From NCBI RefSeq assembly GCF_037991315.1, contig NZ_CP150300.1, forward strand, positions 1,364,001 to 1,428,000: a stretch of DNA of 64,000 nucleotides, written 5' to 3'. The position numbers were made by a program, and so were the translations under genes. The stretch comes from Paenibacillus sp. FSL H8-0079. Its GTDB lineage: Bacteria > Bacillota > Bacilli > Paenibacillales > Paenibacillaceae. Positions 1 through 8,469 of this stretch are shown piece by piece (position 1 is the first letter of the stretch; every line of letters begins with the position of its first letter). The notes beneath the pieces were generated by a model that did no database searches, had not been told where the DNA came from, and saw only the letters and a list, made by a program, of their open reading frames with translations.

Positions 1-873
1 CATGATGATCCGCAGATATAACGTCAAGGCGACAAAACTTCCGAGCGTAATGGAATTCTGCATGGTCATAATACCACCGACAAGCAAAGAAACGACCAGT
101 GAGATCGCTCCGAGCAGCGGGAGCAAAGCTTGAAACAAGGAAGACAGACGAACGAGTCGAAGCTGTTTGCTCTTGATCGCATCGACGGTGGTTCCAAAGC
201 GGGCACGAGCACTATCTTCAATAGCAAACGTCTTAGTTACGCGAATGCCGCCCAACTGTTCTTCTGCGGATTCCGTCATGGTTGCAAGAGCTTCCTGTAC
301 GTCACGAGAGCGCTTGCGAATCCGTGGACCGAAAAACACGACCAGAAATGGAATGGCCAGCAAGGGTACAACACTGATCAGAATAAGCGTCAGCGGAATC
401 CCGCTAAGCAGCATCATGACAATACAGGACAACAGCAGGAATGTTGCATTGGTCATGAGCGTAACGCCGTTGGATATGGCTTCACGGACGGAAGTCACGT
501 CATTCATGACATAACTGAGCAGTTTTCCGTTTCCCTGTTTGGAGAAATAGTGTTCACTGAGTTCGGAAAACTTACTGAATATACGCTCACGCGTCATGAA
601 TTCGAAGCGTCGACCGAGCTTCATAATCATGAATTGTCCGGTGCCGAACAGTAGATTATACCCGATGGCAATAGCTAGCAGGGAAAGGCTGTACCTTACG
701 ACAGTCTGCATCTGGAGCGTATTCTGCATCAACTGATCCGTGAAACTGCCCAGTATGCGGGGCAAGGATGCCTGCCCGACATTGGATGCAATAATTAGAA
801 GAACAGCAACCAGATAGATAGGCCAGTTGGACACAACGTAACCGCGAAGTAATCCTTTCTTGGACATAAGCAT
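1..873 (-). CDS. ABC exporter, transmembrane domain (partial, C-terminal part outside window)
   Basis: The reverse strand is open from the window edge to an ATG at 873 and gives 291 residues. An AAGGAG site sits 4 nt upstream; a second in-frame ATG at 867 has a more usual 10-nt spacing and may be the true start. The residues form the membrane half of an ABC exporter: several long hydrophobic helices, and the loop regions typical of ABC_membrane domains such as GRRFEFMTRERIFSKFSEL and LGGIRVTKTFAIE. The nucleotide-binding domain must lie beyond position 1. Exporters of this layout form homo- or heterodimers that pump lipids, peptides or drugs; the substrate cannot be told from this half. Confidence 0.85.
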   Translation of the reverse strand, partial: MLMSKKGLLRGYVVSNWPIYLVAVLLIIASNVGQASLPRILGSFTDQLMQNTLQMQTVVRYSLSLLAIAIGYNLLFGTGQFMIMKLGRRFEFMTRERIFSKFSELSEHYFSKQGNGKLLSYVMNDVTSVREAISNGVTLMTNATFLLLSCIVMMLLSGIPLTLILISVVPLLAIPFLVVFFGPRIRKRSRDVQEALATMTESAEEQLGGIRVTKTFAIEDSARARFGTTVDAIKSKQLRLVRLSSLFQALLPLLGAISLVVSLLVGGIMTMQNSITLGSFVALTLYLRIIM

Positions 874-1227
874 TGTTCTCCTTTTGGTATAGGTGAAGTC
901 AGTCCAGCATGTGGAGTCAAGAAAAGGGCCGACACCTGTTATTAGCGCGTCGTGCCCTCTTACTGTATGCGATCTGGTTTGCAGTTTATCCGTCATCCGA
1001 TGGATTTCTCTATTCTTATTTTTGCGCTAATCCGAATGGATGTCAACGAAGCCACTTAGCAAAAGCTGGTGGCTTGGACTAGTGAACGCGGAGAAGAGAT
1101 GTATGCCGTGTTCCTGTGTTGTATTCACCAGATGTCGAAATTACTGAAACATTTTCTAAGGGTATCCCGTCTGTAGGAATGAAGAGGTAAAAAATAGGCT
1201 TTACTAATCATATGGAGGTGCCAGGAA
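874..1227. other. Gene-less divergent spacer (354 bp)
   Basis: This stretch separates the minus-strand ABC exporter gene from the plus-strand SLH gene and must hold both promoters. I see no convincing coding frame, terminator or known RNA in it. The only clear signal is the GGAGGTG ribosome site at its right end. Confidence 0.5.
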
Positions 1228-2151
1228 ATGAAACATAAAAAAGGATTGGCTGCAACACTTGCGCTCTGCGTTTCTTTGACAGCAGGAGGTGCATCGGTAC
1301 TCGCTTTTTCAGATGTGAAGGATGAAGGACAGAAGTCGGTTGTGGATTCTTTGAAATCAAAAGGCATTGTTAACGGAGTAACGGCGGATCTGTTCCGTCC
1401 AGATCTTGCATTGTCCGAGCCTCAGGGTGTTCAACTGATTGTGAATGCATTTGGTCTGAAAAATGCATACGCTGCGTCTTCCGCTCAGGATAAAATTAGC
1501 CCGGACACGTGGTATGCCGATGCTGTTCAAGCGGCTACGCAAAATGGATTGTCCGTTCCGGTAGAAGTGAACCCGCAGGGCAAGATGACACGTGAGCAGT
1601 TTGTTATTTTGCTGCATGAAGGAATTAACACAACCGGCAATTATCCGGTGATCATGTTGTATAATGGTATCAAGGACGAAAATAAAATCGGTAAGGACGC
1701 CAAATCTGCAGTCCAGAACCTGCTGAACATGAACATCATTGAACTGGATAAGGACGGTAACTTCCGTCCAGATCAGTCGCTTACCCGTATGGAGGCTGCA
1801 AGCATGATCTTCAATGCACTTGAATTTGTAGATAAACACGGCAATGGCGGCTCAGCAGAGCCAGCTCCAACCACTCCAGGTGAAGGCCAGCAAGCGATCG
1901 TACCTGAAGTGACAACGACGAAGGTTGATGACAAAACAACTAAAGTTAAACTCAGTGCTGAAATGCCTCACCCTGGTTATGGATTGAAGATTGATGATGT
2001 AAAATTGGAGAAGGATGGACGTGCCATCGTGCTCTATTCCATTATTCAACCTGATCCGGACATGATGTATCCGATGGTTATCACGAATGTGACTGCAGAA
2101 ACGGATATCCCAACAGGCTATACGGCAGAAGCTCAGCCTTCTGGCAAGTAA
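1228..2151 (+). CDS. SLH-domain surface protein with PrcB-like C-terminal domain
   Basis: A 307-residue exported protein. Residues 1-26 are a signal peptide (basic start, hydrophobic core, end near VLA-FSD). Residues ~27-200 contain three S-layer-homology-like repeats (for example FSDVKDEGQKSVVDSLKSKG and NFRPDQSLTRMEAASMIFNA), the unit that holds proteins on secondary cell-wall polymer. A Pro/Gly-rich linker (~205-222) leads to a C-terminal domain with HPGYGLKI and a beta-rich tail, resembling the PrcB protease-complex domain; that match is by pattern only. The start is well supported by GGAGGTG 8 nt before the ATG. It is a single gene with its own terminator. Its likely role is structural or scaffolding at the cell surface; no catalytic residues are seen. 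Confidence 0.8.
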   Translation: MKHKKGLAATLALCVSLTAGGASVLAFSDVKDEGQKSVVDSLKSKGIVNGVTADLFRPDLALSEPQGVQLIVNAFGLKNAYAASSAQDKISPDTWYADAVQAATQNGLSVPVEVNPQGKMTREQFVILLHEGINTTGNYPVIMLYNGIKDENKIGKDAKSAVQNLLNMNIIELDKDGNFRPDQSLTRMEAASMIFNALEFVDKHGNGGSAEPAPTTPGEGQQAIVPEVTTTKVDDKTTKVKLSAEMPHPGYGLKIDDVKLEKDGRAIVLYSIIQPDPDMMYPMVITNVTAETDIPTGYTAEAQPSGK

Positions 2152-2184
2152 TCTATTTTTCTAAACAGAATATAGCTTAACTTA

Positions 2185-2222
2185 AAAACCCACTCTTCAT
2201 GCGTACATGGAGGGTGGGTTTT
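2185..2222. terminator. Bidirectional intrinsic terminator
   Basis: AAACCCACTCTTCATG and CATGGAGGGTGGGTTT form a long stem around a 4-nt loop, with A-runs and T-runs on the two sides. It lies between the convergent SLH gene and the GH43 gene ending at 2236 and can serve both. Confidence 0.8.
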
Positions 2223-2235
2223 CCGTTGCTGAGGG

Positions 2236-3753
2236 TTATTCTTCCAGCGGTTTATAGTCAAACCAATCAAAACTTGCAGGAGTGCGTTCCCCCGAGGGAT
2301 CGTAGGCATACATGGCTATAATCACACCTGTGAAGCCACTTGCCACTTCGGTAGACAACAGATGGGTTTCACCCGAACCTACTTCGATGGCATCGGATGA
2401 GCCTTGCTGGTAGAGGAACGTAAAGTGATTCCGGTCGGCCTTGATCTGTAAAACAATCGGACCCTGCTCACAGTCAAGCATCTGTTCAGTTCGTAGAGAA
2501 CCGACAGTTCGTCGTAGGATGATTTTTTTCTGGCCGTCGATCTGTGTTACAGCCAAGTCATAATGATATTTATTATTCATAAATACAGTTAATCCGGCTT
2601 CACCGCCGCTCGCACCTGGCTCATAATGCAGCTCGGCAGCCATGTTGCATAAGAAATGGCTCAAGCGACGCCCGACAAAGGCTGGATTTTGTCCATCATC
2701 GAGCGAAACTGAATGACCCCGCAGGATGAGTTGCCCGGGATTTTCTGTGAGCGTCCAACTATCCGGAGCCGGGTTCCGCAAGAAGATCCAGTTCATGTTC
2801 AATGTTGGTTCGTCAAAATGATCCCGTATAGCCTGAGGTGACCAAGGATGCTCAGGCAACGAAGGTCTGGTCATCTCCGGCTGAATATGTCCGTCCACAC
2901 CGATTATCGGCCAGTTATCTTCTGTCCACGTGACAGGGGCCAGGAAGGTCTCGCGCCCCAGATGGTGTCGCATGGGGTAACCTGCCGGACGAAGGCCCAG
3001 ACATACGGCCCACCAGCTTCCATCCTGGATCTGGACAAGGTCTGCATGACCCGTTGCATGGATACTGGATTTCATGCTTCGATTGGACAGAATCGGATTA
3101 TGAGGGCACGGTTCAAATGGTCCGTATGGATCTGTGCTTCGAGCAACGGTCTCCATGTGACCATACTCCGTTCCACCTTCGGCGATCATCAAATAGTAGA
3201 AGTCATTTATTTTGTACAGGTGGGGAGCTTCGGGGGCTGCTCCTCCGGTTCCGGTCCAGATCAATCGGCTATTGGTTAGTCTGGCTCCGGTCGTGATGTC
3301 TATCTCGCACTGATAGATGCCCTCGCCTTCATCCCCATTACAGGCCGTTTGAAAATACACACGACCATCTTCATCAAATAGAAAAGAGGGATCTATACCA
3401 TCTTGATCAACAAAGATGGGAGTAGACCATGGCCCTTCGGGTTGGGTGCTACGTACATATAGATTTCCGCCGCCGCTGACATTGGTTGTTGTCATATAGA
3501 ACCAGCCATCATGATACCGGAGTGTTGGAGCATAAATACCGCCAGAGCTGCCTGCATTCGCTAGAGGAAGTTGTTCTGGGGTAGTAAGGATATGACCGAT
3601 CTGACGCCAGTTCACAAGGTCTTTACTGTGGAAGAGGGGTACACCCGGGAAGTATTCAAAGGTACTAGTCACCAGATAAAAGTCTTCATCTACACGGCAG
3701 ATACTTGGATCTGGATAAAAACCCGGAATCACCGGATTAGTATATTTCATCAT
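2236..3753 (-). CDS. GH43 beta-xylosidase / alpha-L-arabinofuranosidase
   Basis: A 505-residue cytoplasmic enzyme without signal peptide. The N-terminal five-bladed propeller shows the GH43 triad: D15 in YPDPSI (base), D121 in DGIDPSF (pKa modulator) and E175 in APEAPHLY (acid). The C-terminal ~190 residues form the extra beta-sandwich typical of XynB-type beta-xylosidases. It should remove xylose or arabinose from short imported xylo-oligosaccharides; the exact specificity cannot be read from sequence. AGGAG lies 6 nt before the first of two tandem ATGs. It is divergent from the AraC regulator at 3922, which probably controls it. Confidence 0.88.
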   Translation of the reverse strand: MMKYTNPVIPGFYPDPSICRVDEDFYLVTSTFEYFPGVPLFHSKDLVNWRQIGHILTTPEQLPLANAGSSGGIYAPTLRYHDGWFYMTTTNVSGGGNLYVRSTQPEGPWSTPIFVDQDGIDPSFLFDEDGRVYFQTACNGDEGEGIYQCEIDITTGARLTNSRLIWTGTGGAAPEAPHLYKINDFYYLMIAEGGTEYGHMETVARSTDPYGPFEPCPHNPILSNRSMKSSIHATGHADLVQIQDGSWWAVCLGLRPAGYPMRHHLGRETFLAPVTWTEDNWPIIGVDGHIQPEMTRPSLPEHPWSPQAIRDHFDEPTLNMNWIFLRNPAPDSWTLTENPGQLILRGHSVSLDDGQNPAFVGRRLSHFLCNMAAELHYEPGASGGEAGLTVFMNNKYHYDLAVTQIDGQKKIILRRTVGSLRTEQMLDCEQGPIVLQIKADRNHFTFLYQQGSSDAIEVGSGETHLLSTEVASGFTGVIIAMYAYDPSGERTPASFDWFDYKPLEE

Positions 3754-3921
3754 GTTATACTCCTATTCATTGTGAGAGTTTAGTACGAATCTGGACACAT
3801 TGAGAATCCCTGCTACAAGGCGAATTATAACGCTTTTTAGTATATGGAACCTTGATTTTTCGGTCCTGGAATAGCATGATATAGACATTCAACCCAACTA
3901 TGTTCGCGGAGGGGAATGCTT

Positions 3922-4788
3922 TTGAGTAATGCATATTTGAGATGGTTTACTTCAGACCATCAACAATTTCCGTTTTTTATTCAGTACGGTGGACATGTTG
4001 AGGACATGGAGCTTCATAATCATATGGATTTTACGGAACTTGTGATTGTTCTGAATGGTCATGCAACCCATGTGGTGAACACCGAGGAATTTTTTATTAA
4101 AAAAGGAAACGCGTTTGTCATCAATGGTGACACCCATCATGCGTATAAAGACCCTCATGATTTTAGGATCTGTAACGTGATGTTCAGTCCCGAGATGCTT
4201 GCTTCGGCTGGGCCTGATCTTAGGAAATCCAACGGCTTCCAGGCACTGTTTGTTTTGGAACCGTTTTATCGCAATACCCACTCATTTCCGAGTAAACTGG
4301 CGTTATCCATTTCCAGTCTGGAGTATGTCGAATCGTTGATATCGTTCATGATTGAGGAGTATCACAGTAAACAGCAAGGCTATCAGACGATGCTGATCTC
4401 ACGTCTAACGGAGATGGTTGTATATTTGTCGAGGCAATATGATACGCAGGAAAAGGGCATTGAGGGCAATAATTTGATGCATCTGGCGAATGCCATTTCA
4501 TATATTGAGGATCATTATCTGGAGCCATTGTCGCTGGAGGACATTGCGGGGAAGTCGAACATCTCGATAAGGCATCTGAATCGGATTTTTCGATCCTATT
4601 ATCAGATGACTCCGATCTCTTATCTGCAGAAGTTGCGTCTGGAAAAGGCTTGTCATCTATTGAAAAACGGGAACCTGTCCATTACGGAAATTTCGTATGA
4701 ATGCGGGTTTAACGACAGTAATTATTTCACCCGCCAGTTTAAGAAAGCCTTTGGAGAGTCTCCCAAAACATACAGGCAAAATCATTAA
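3922..4788 (+). CDS. AraC-family transcriptional regulator
   Basis: The gene encodes about 288 residues. An N-terminal cupin-like sugar-sensing region (~10-100, with ELHNHMDFTELVIVL and FVINGDTHHAY) is followed by a C-terminal AraC pair of helix-turn-helix motifs (~185-285), including LSLEDIAGKSNISIRHLNRIF and ISYECGFNDSNYFTRQFKKA. An in-frame ATG at 3916 directly abuts the GGAGGGGA ribosome site and is too close, so the TTG at 3922 (8-nt spacing) is the preferred start. It faces the GH43 beta-xylosidase gene across a 160-bp shared promoter region and is probably its activator. The inducer is unknown. Confidence 0.88.
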   Translation: MSNAYLRWFTSDHQQFPFFIQYGGHVEDMELHNHMDFTELVIVLNGHATHVVNTEEFFIKKGNAFVINGDTHHAYKDPHDFRICNVMFSPEMLASAGPDLRKSNGFQALFVLEPFYRNTHSFPSKLALSISSLEYVESLISFMIEEYHSKQQGYQTMLISRLTEMVVYLSRQYDTQEKGIEGNNLMHLANAISYIEDHYLEPLSLEDIAGKSNISIRHLNRIFRSYYQMTPISYLQKLRLEKACHLLKNGNLSITEISYECGFNDSNYFTRQFKKAFGESPKTYRQNH

Positions 4789-4806
4789 TATGGGAAACAA
4801 CAAAAT

Positions 4807-4836
4807 AGGGCCTCCGCATAGGGAAGCCCTGTTTAA
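4807..4836. terminator. Terminator between convergent genes
   Basis: AGGGC...GCCCT, with a partly paired interior and a short T-rich stretch, follows the AraC gene and faces the minus-strand gene ending at 4854. It is moderately stable. Confidence 0.55.
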
Positions 4837-4853
4837 TGTTTTTCAGAGACACG

Positions 4854-5423
4854 CTAATAGTTCAAAAGGCGACCATTATCATGCCACTGACCGTACATTT
4901 TATTTTCCTTCGTATTGGTTATGAATTTATCCAATCTCTTCTGGAATAATGCTGGCTGATTCTTAACACTTTGGATCGTATCGATCCGAACGTTTTGATA
5001 CAGGGTAGGGAAGGACAGGAAGTTCGTATAAACCCGTTGGTCCTCTTTCAGCCTTTGTTCGATCACACCATCAATAATGAAAGCATTCAGGTCCATCACA
5101 GGAAGAACCTTTCTGCCCTTGTCATGCATCAAGCCCAACTTTTCAAGACGGCGGACACGTTCCTTGTTCAATTCAGTCCAAGAGCTTCGTTTGCTTCGGG
5201 GAGATAATCTCTGTGCTAATTGGGTCTCGGATATTTTCTTTTTGACACCATCGATCCATCCGAAACATAACGACTCTTCAACCACGTCCAAGTACAGCAG
5301 GGTATCCGAAGTTGGTTTCATGCTCACAATCACCCAACAAGAATTCTGGACTTTTCCGTGCTCTTGCAACCAATTTCTCAATTCTTCCCTCGATGTCACG
5401 GGGATACAATGTACATTTTCCAT
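4854..5423 (-). CDS. YdeI/OmpD-associated family protein
   Basis: The gene encodes 189 residues. The pattern LRNWLQEHG...SCWVI...EESLCFGWIDGVKKK...RLSPRSKRSSWTELNKERV is the signature of the YdeI/OmpD-associated (DUF1905-type) family, whose biochemical role is unclear. No signal peptide or membrane segment is seen. The ATG at 5423 is chosen because homologous-looking sequence starts there; an upstream in-frame TTG at 5462 has no ribosome site. It begins 12 nt downstream of the stop of the DinB-like gene, so the two genes are probably cotranscribed and translation may be coupled. Confidence 0.75.
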   Translation of the reverse strand: MENVHCIPVTSREELRNWLQEHGKVQNSCWVIVSMKPTSDTLLYLDVVEESLCFGWIDGVKKKISETQLAQRLSPRSKRSSWTELNKERVRRLEKLGLMHDKGRKVLPVMDLNAFIIDGVIEQRLKEDQRVYTNFLSFPTLYQNVRIDTIQSVKNQPALFQKRLDKFITNTKENKMYGQWHDNGRLLNY

Positions 5424-5434
5424 CGAATCGTTGT

Positions 5435-5944
5435 CTATACTTGAGCCGGTTCTTGATACCAAAAGAGTGAATAGTCGTTCATGATGGAGGCGTGCCCCAA
5501 TTGACGCAGCATAGTAGATACATTGCCTCGGTGGTAGGTCCCGTGATTGACCAGATGGAATACCATTTCCGATAAGCTGGTTTCGCGTACTCCGGCAAAT
5601 GGGTTATTGAGTAGAACGGTTTGTTCCAGATCATCTTGGCCTTGGAGGCACTCACTGTATTGTACCGACAATTCGGCAAAACATTGGATGTACTCATCAA
5701 TTGAACCGTGTATCTCACTATTGAGAGGTATGCATGCTTGCAGCGCCTCGGGCATACCTGTGCCGGTTAACACCAGGTACCACATCTTATCCACGGCATA
5801 GATATGGCTGAGGGCATGAGCGATGGTTGGAAACGAACTATTCACTTCCTGACTCAGTACAGAAGCGGGCAGTTCCTTGATTCTGCTCAAGATGGTTTGA
5901 GTGGCCCATGAGTGGTAGTTATACATCTGCTCCGGATGATTCAT
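5435..5944 (-). CDS. DinB-family protein (putative metal-dependent thiol transferase fold)
   Basis: A 169-residue protein with the DinB/YfiT four-helix pattern: YNYHSWATQTILSRI at the N-terminus, HALSHIYAVDKMW, and HLVNHGTYHRGNVSTML near the C-terminus. The spaced histidines (in HALSHI and HGTYHRGN) are the expected metal ligands. Family members include bacillithiol-dependent transferases, but many have no known substrate. AAAGGAGA lies 10 nt before the ATG. It is first in a two-gene minus-strand unit with the YdeI/OmpD-like gene. Confidence 0.82.
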   Translation of the reverse strand: MNHPEQMYNYHSWATQTILSRIKELPASVLSQEVNSSFPTIAHALSHIYAVDKMWYLVLTGTGMPEALQACIPLNSEIHGSIDEYIQCFAELSVQYSECLQGQDDLEQTVLLNNPFAGVRETSLSEMVFHLVNHGTYHRGNVSTMLRQLGHASIMNDYSLFWYQEPAQV

Positions 5945-6026
5945 TAATAATTGTCTCCTTTAATTTGGCGGTGGATTGGGTTACTTACTGAGACGATTAT
6001 AAAAAAAGAAGTATGACAACAGCGTG

Positions 6027-6944
6027 TCATACTTCTTCATAGAGCTTGAGTGCGTTTTGAAGTTGTTCTTTCAGAATGCCACGTAATTCAATCGGTTCAA
6101 GCACCTCGGCGCCACTGCCCAAACTAAGTAGAAACGACCATAACCACTTGGCATGTAACGGCTGATGGACCCGGATATGCATCGTCATACTTCCATCCTC
6201 GTGAAATTGCTTATCCGCTTGTTGAAAATGATCCATAGCTTCCGCGAGTGCTTCCGGTTTCACTAGAAATACAACATCACTGATCTGGTCTTGCCATGAT
6301 GGATCTGACACAACAGTCGCCTGAGGAAGCTCCAGATGTGGTTGAAAGTGTTCCGATGTCAGGTGCACGTTCATCATCCGGGACAGTCGAAACTCCCGAT
6401 AATCCTGCCTTGTCTGGCAAAATCCATAAACGTACCAATTACGATATTTAAAATGAAGTCTTACTGGTTCCAGATGGCGGGTTATATGTTCATTTTTCGT
6501 ATTGATGTAGTCAAAACGCACAACTTGATGCTTCGTAATCCCTGTACGGAGATGAGGAAGGGCGTCGGGTTCCGTTCGACGAGTCTCCAGATCCACCGAT
6601 AGACTTGGGTTCTGATGCTCGGGTCCAATCGTCTGTAGACGTTCAATGGTTCCCTGTGCACGCGCGTCTTCGAATACGGTGGATAGACTGCTAAGGACCG
6701 TAATCAGGGCATCCACATCATAAGAACCGAGCAGGCTCTTATCCATTTTATATCCATCCATCATGCCATATCCGCCTTTAAGTCCCTGATGGGAGACAAC
6801 CGGAAAGCCAGCTGCGCAGATTACATCAATATCCCGATAGATCGTTCTGGGGGACACCTGAAACTCTTCCGCCAGAGTGGAAGCAGACAACACTTCGTGG
6901 TTCAGTAGTTTATATATGATTGAGATTAATCGCTCCAGTTTCAA
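6027..6944 (-). CDS. HTH/WYL-domain transcriptional regulator (YafY type)
   Basis: About 305 residues. An N-terminal winged helix (LSASTLAEEFQVSPRTIYRDIDVICAAG, shown here in parts) is followed by a GGYGMMDGYKM hinge, a WYL ligand-binding domain (~130-230, containing NWYVYGFCQTRQDYREFRLSRM) and a WCX C-terminal piece. The start is taken as the TTG at 6944 because relatives begin with a K-L-E-R motif there and a GGGG stretch precedes it; the ATG at 6977 has no ribosome site. Such proteins sense small ligands or nucleic acids. The target is unknown, and the DinB/YdeI pair just downstream is a possible one. Confidence 0.82.
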   Translation of the reverse strand: MKLERLISIIYKLLNHEVLSASTLAEEFQVSPRTIYRDIDVICAAGFPVVSHQGLKGGYGMMDGYKMDKSLLGSYDVDALITVLSSLSTVFEDARAQGTIERLQTIGPEHQNPSLSVDLETRRTEPDALPHLRTGITKHQVVRFDYINTKNEHITRHLEPVRLHFKYRNWYVYGFCQTRQDYREFRLSRMMNVHLTSEHFQPHLELPQATVVSDPSWQDQISDVVFLVKPEALAEAMDHFQQADKQFHEDGSMTMHIRVHQPLHAKWLWSFLLSLGSGAEVLEPIELRGILKEQLQNALKLYEEV

Positions 6945-7103
6945 AAGGTATCCCCGCCCGTTATTCCATTTTGTCATTCCAGGCCATTATTATATCACGA
7001 CATAGCAAACAAGATGGAAGGCTACAACTGGTCAACATAATTTATATAACCTACTATGTTTTGTTCCAGCTGGAATGAACAAGGGAGTGGTCAGGATGAA
7101 ACA

Positions 7104-7135
7104 ACAAAAAAAGAGTGCTGAATCGCACTCTTTCT
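7104..7135 (-). terminator. Intrinsic terminator of the ArsR-type regulator gene
   Basis: Read on the minus strand, AAAGAGTGC, a 6-nt loop and GCACTCTTT are followed directly by seven T. It is a textbook terminator placed 85 bp after the stop at 7219. Confidence 0.85.
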
Positions 7136-7218
7136 AAGGTACATTATTGTTGTGTTGAACAGTTATCTTGGTAATCCTGTGTTGAGCTGCCATTTCAAGC
7201 TTTATGTCAGAGGGGGCT

Positions 7219-8136
7219 CTATTCCTCTTGCACGTTATAGAGAACGCGAGCAAGCAGATTCTGTCCGTAATTGCCAAAGTTTTTGCCGAAGATTGTTAAG
7301 CCACGTTTGTTCAAAGGTCCGTCCGTTACAGCAATGCGGAAGTGAATATCGCTTTTGTAATCCAAACCAATCTGGTCCAGCGTTACGTCCGAGATACGAC
7401 ATCCATCAATATAGCTACCTTCCTGCGTGATTCGGATCAGCTTCAGCATGCCGTACTGATTCAGATGGGGAGGCCACCATTCCGGGTTAAAGGTACCACG
7501 TGTATTGCCAAAATCCCCCGGACTCGTCCAGCAGCCAATCTCAATACCGTTAATGTAGAAATAAATATCCGAAGGGTAATTGTCGCAAAAGCCAGGTGCC
7601 TCCGAACCCAGTTCCATCGACAACTGAATTTCGCTAAACGACTGATTGGGCTTGAGATAGTTGGGAATCCGATATTCCAGATAACCTTCAGCCAGCCAGA
7701 TCATCTCCGCATCAATTCGCAATGGATCAGCAAAGTAACGCGGATCATCGAATTCTCCAACAATACTGTCTCGGGTAGCGAGACCACATGTAGGTGCTGC
7801 CTGATAATCGCTGTAGTGTCCTACCTGAATTTCCACCTCGTAACGGTTGTTAATCTCCTGTGAACGCAGATCAACCATTAATTTTTCCTCATTGAGATAA
7901 CATATTTTCTGAATTCCATGTTTACCAACAGCGGTGTTGATCTCGATCAATCCGCTTTCTTCGAGCTTCTTGATATGCATCGTGATGGCACCATTGCTAA
8001 GTCCAAGTTTGGTTGCAAGATCATTGAGATTAAGACTTTGGTTTTTGGCCAGAAGCTCAATGATCTGAATCCGGATTTCTGAACTGAGCGCTTTGAAGAT
8101 ATTCACACCCGACATCAGATCTTTAATATAAATCAT
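7219..8136 (-). CDS. ArsR-type winged-helix regulator with large C-terminal sensor domain
   Basis: About 305 residues, far longer than a normal ArsR repressor (~100). Residues ~10-80 are the winged helix (FKALSSEIRIQIIELLAK, then LATKLGLSNGAITMHIKKLE). The remaining ~220 residues are rich in Trp, Tyr and Gly and beta-strand patterns (EMIWLAEGYLEYRIPNYL, WTSPGDFGNTRGTFNPEWW), which suggests a sugar-binding sandwich used as sensor. The ATG at 8136 has AAAGGA 10 nt upstream; the in-frame start at 8166 lacks a site. It is divergent from the endo-arabinanase gene and is likely the local regulator of the arabinan locus. The sensor role is inferred. Confidence 0.78.
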   Translation of the reverse strand: MIYIKDLMSGVNIFKALSSEIRIQIIELLAKNQSLNLNDLATKLGLSNGAITMHIKKLEESGLIEINTAVGKHGIQKICYLNEEKLMVDLRSQEINNRYEVEIQVGHYSDYQAAPTCGLATRDSIVGEFDDPRYFADPLRIDAEMIWLAEGYLEYRIPNYLKPNQSFSEIQLSMELGSEAPGFCDNYPSDIYFYINGIEIGCWTSPGDFGNTRGTFNPEWWPPHLNQYGMLKLIRITQEGSYIDGCRISDVTLDQIGLDYKSDIHFRIAVTDGPLNKRGLTIFGKNFGNYGQNLLARVLYNVQEE

Positions 8137-8367
8137 AGGTGGAGTTCCTTTCCCCGTTCTGAACAAAGTCTCTTTGTAACAGACATTTGCACATTTATAT
8201 GTTTTATTTCAGATAATTATAAATCATTCCCTCATGGAAGGGAAGGGCAGAGAAATAGAAGCCAAAACCCCTATGTATAGCGCAAATAGGAGTATATAAT
8301 TTATATTTTGTTCACTATTCCGGTTAAAATAAGTGTTAATCAGTTCACATATATTTGAAATATACCA

Positions 8368-8396
8368 TTGAAATGTCATGTAACCGCTTTTATAAT
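8368..8396 (+). promoter_or_regulatory. SigA-type promoter of the endo-arabinanase gene with overlapping cre-like site
   Basis: TTGAAA (8368-8373), a 17-nt spacer and TATAAT (8391-8396) form a near-consensus promoter 74 nt before the start codon. TGTAACCGCTTTTA at 8379-8392 matches the catabolite-responsive consensus TGWAANCGNTNWCA in 13 of 14 positions and overlaps the spacer and -10. CcpA binding there would block RNA polymerase when preferred sugars are present. Confidence 0.7.
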
Positions 8397-8469
8397 CCTA
8401 TTATACCTAAATTGATTCATTACTTCATGAACCTAATTAACCATTTGATCAGGAAAGGTGGAGTTCGGT

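Noticed and set aside
130..654. Plus-strand frames at the left end of the window
   Set aside because: They are antisense to the ABC exporter membrane domain, which has proper family motifs and a ribosome site.
7098..7137. Tiny frame starting ATGAAACAACAAAAAAAG
   Set aside because: It consists of the terminator hairpin of the minus-strand regulator gene; there is no reason to think it is translated.
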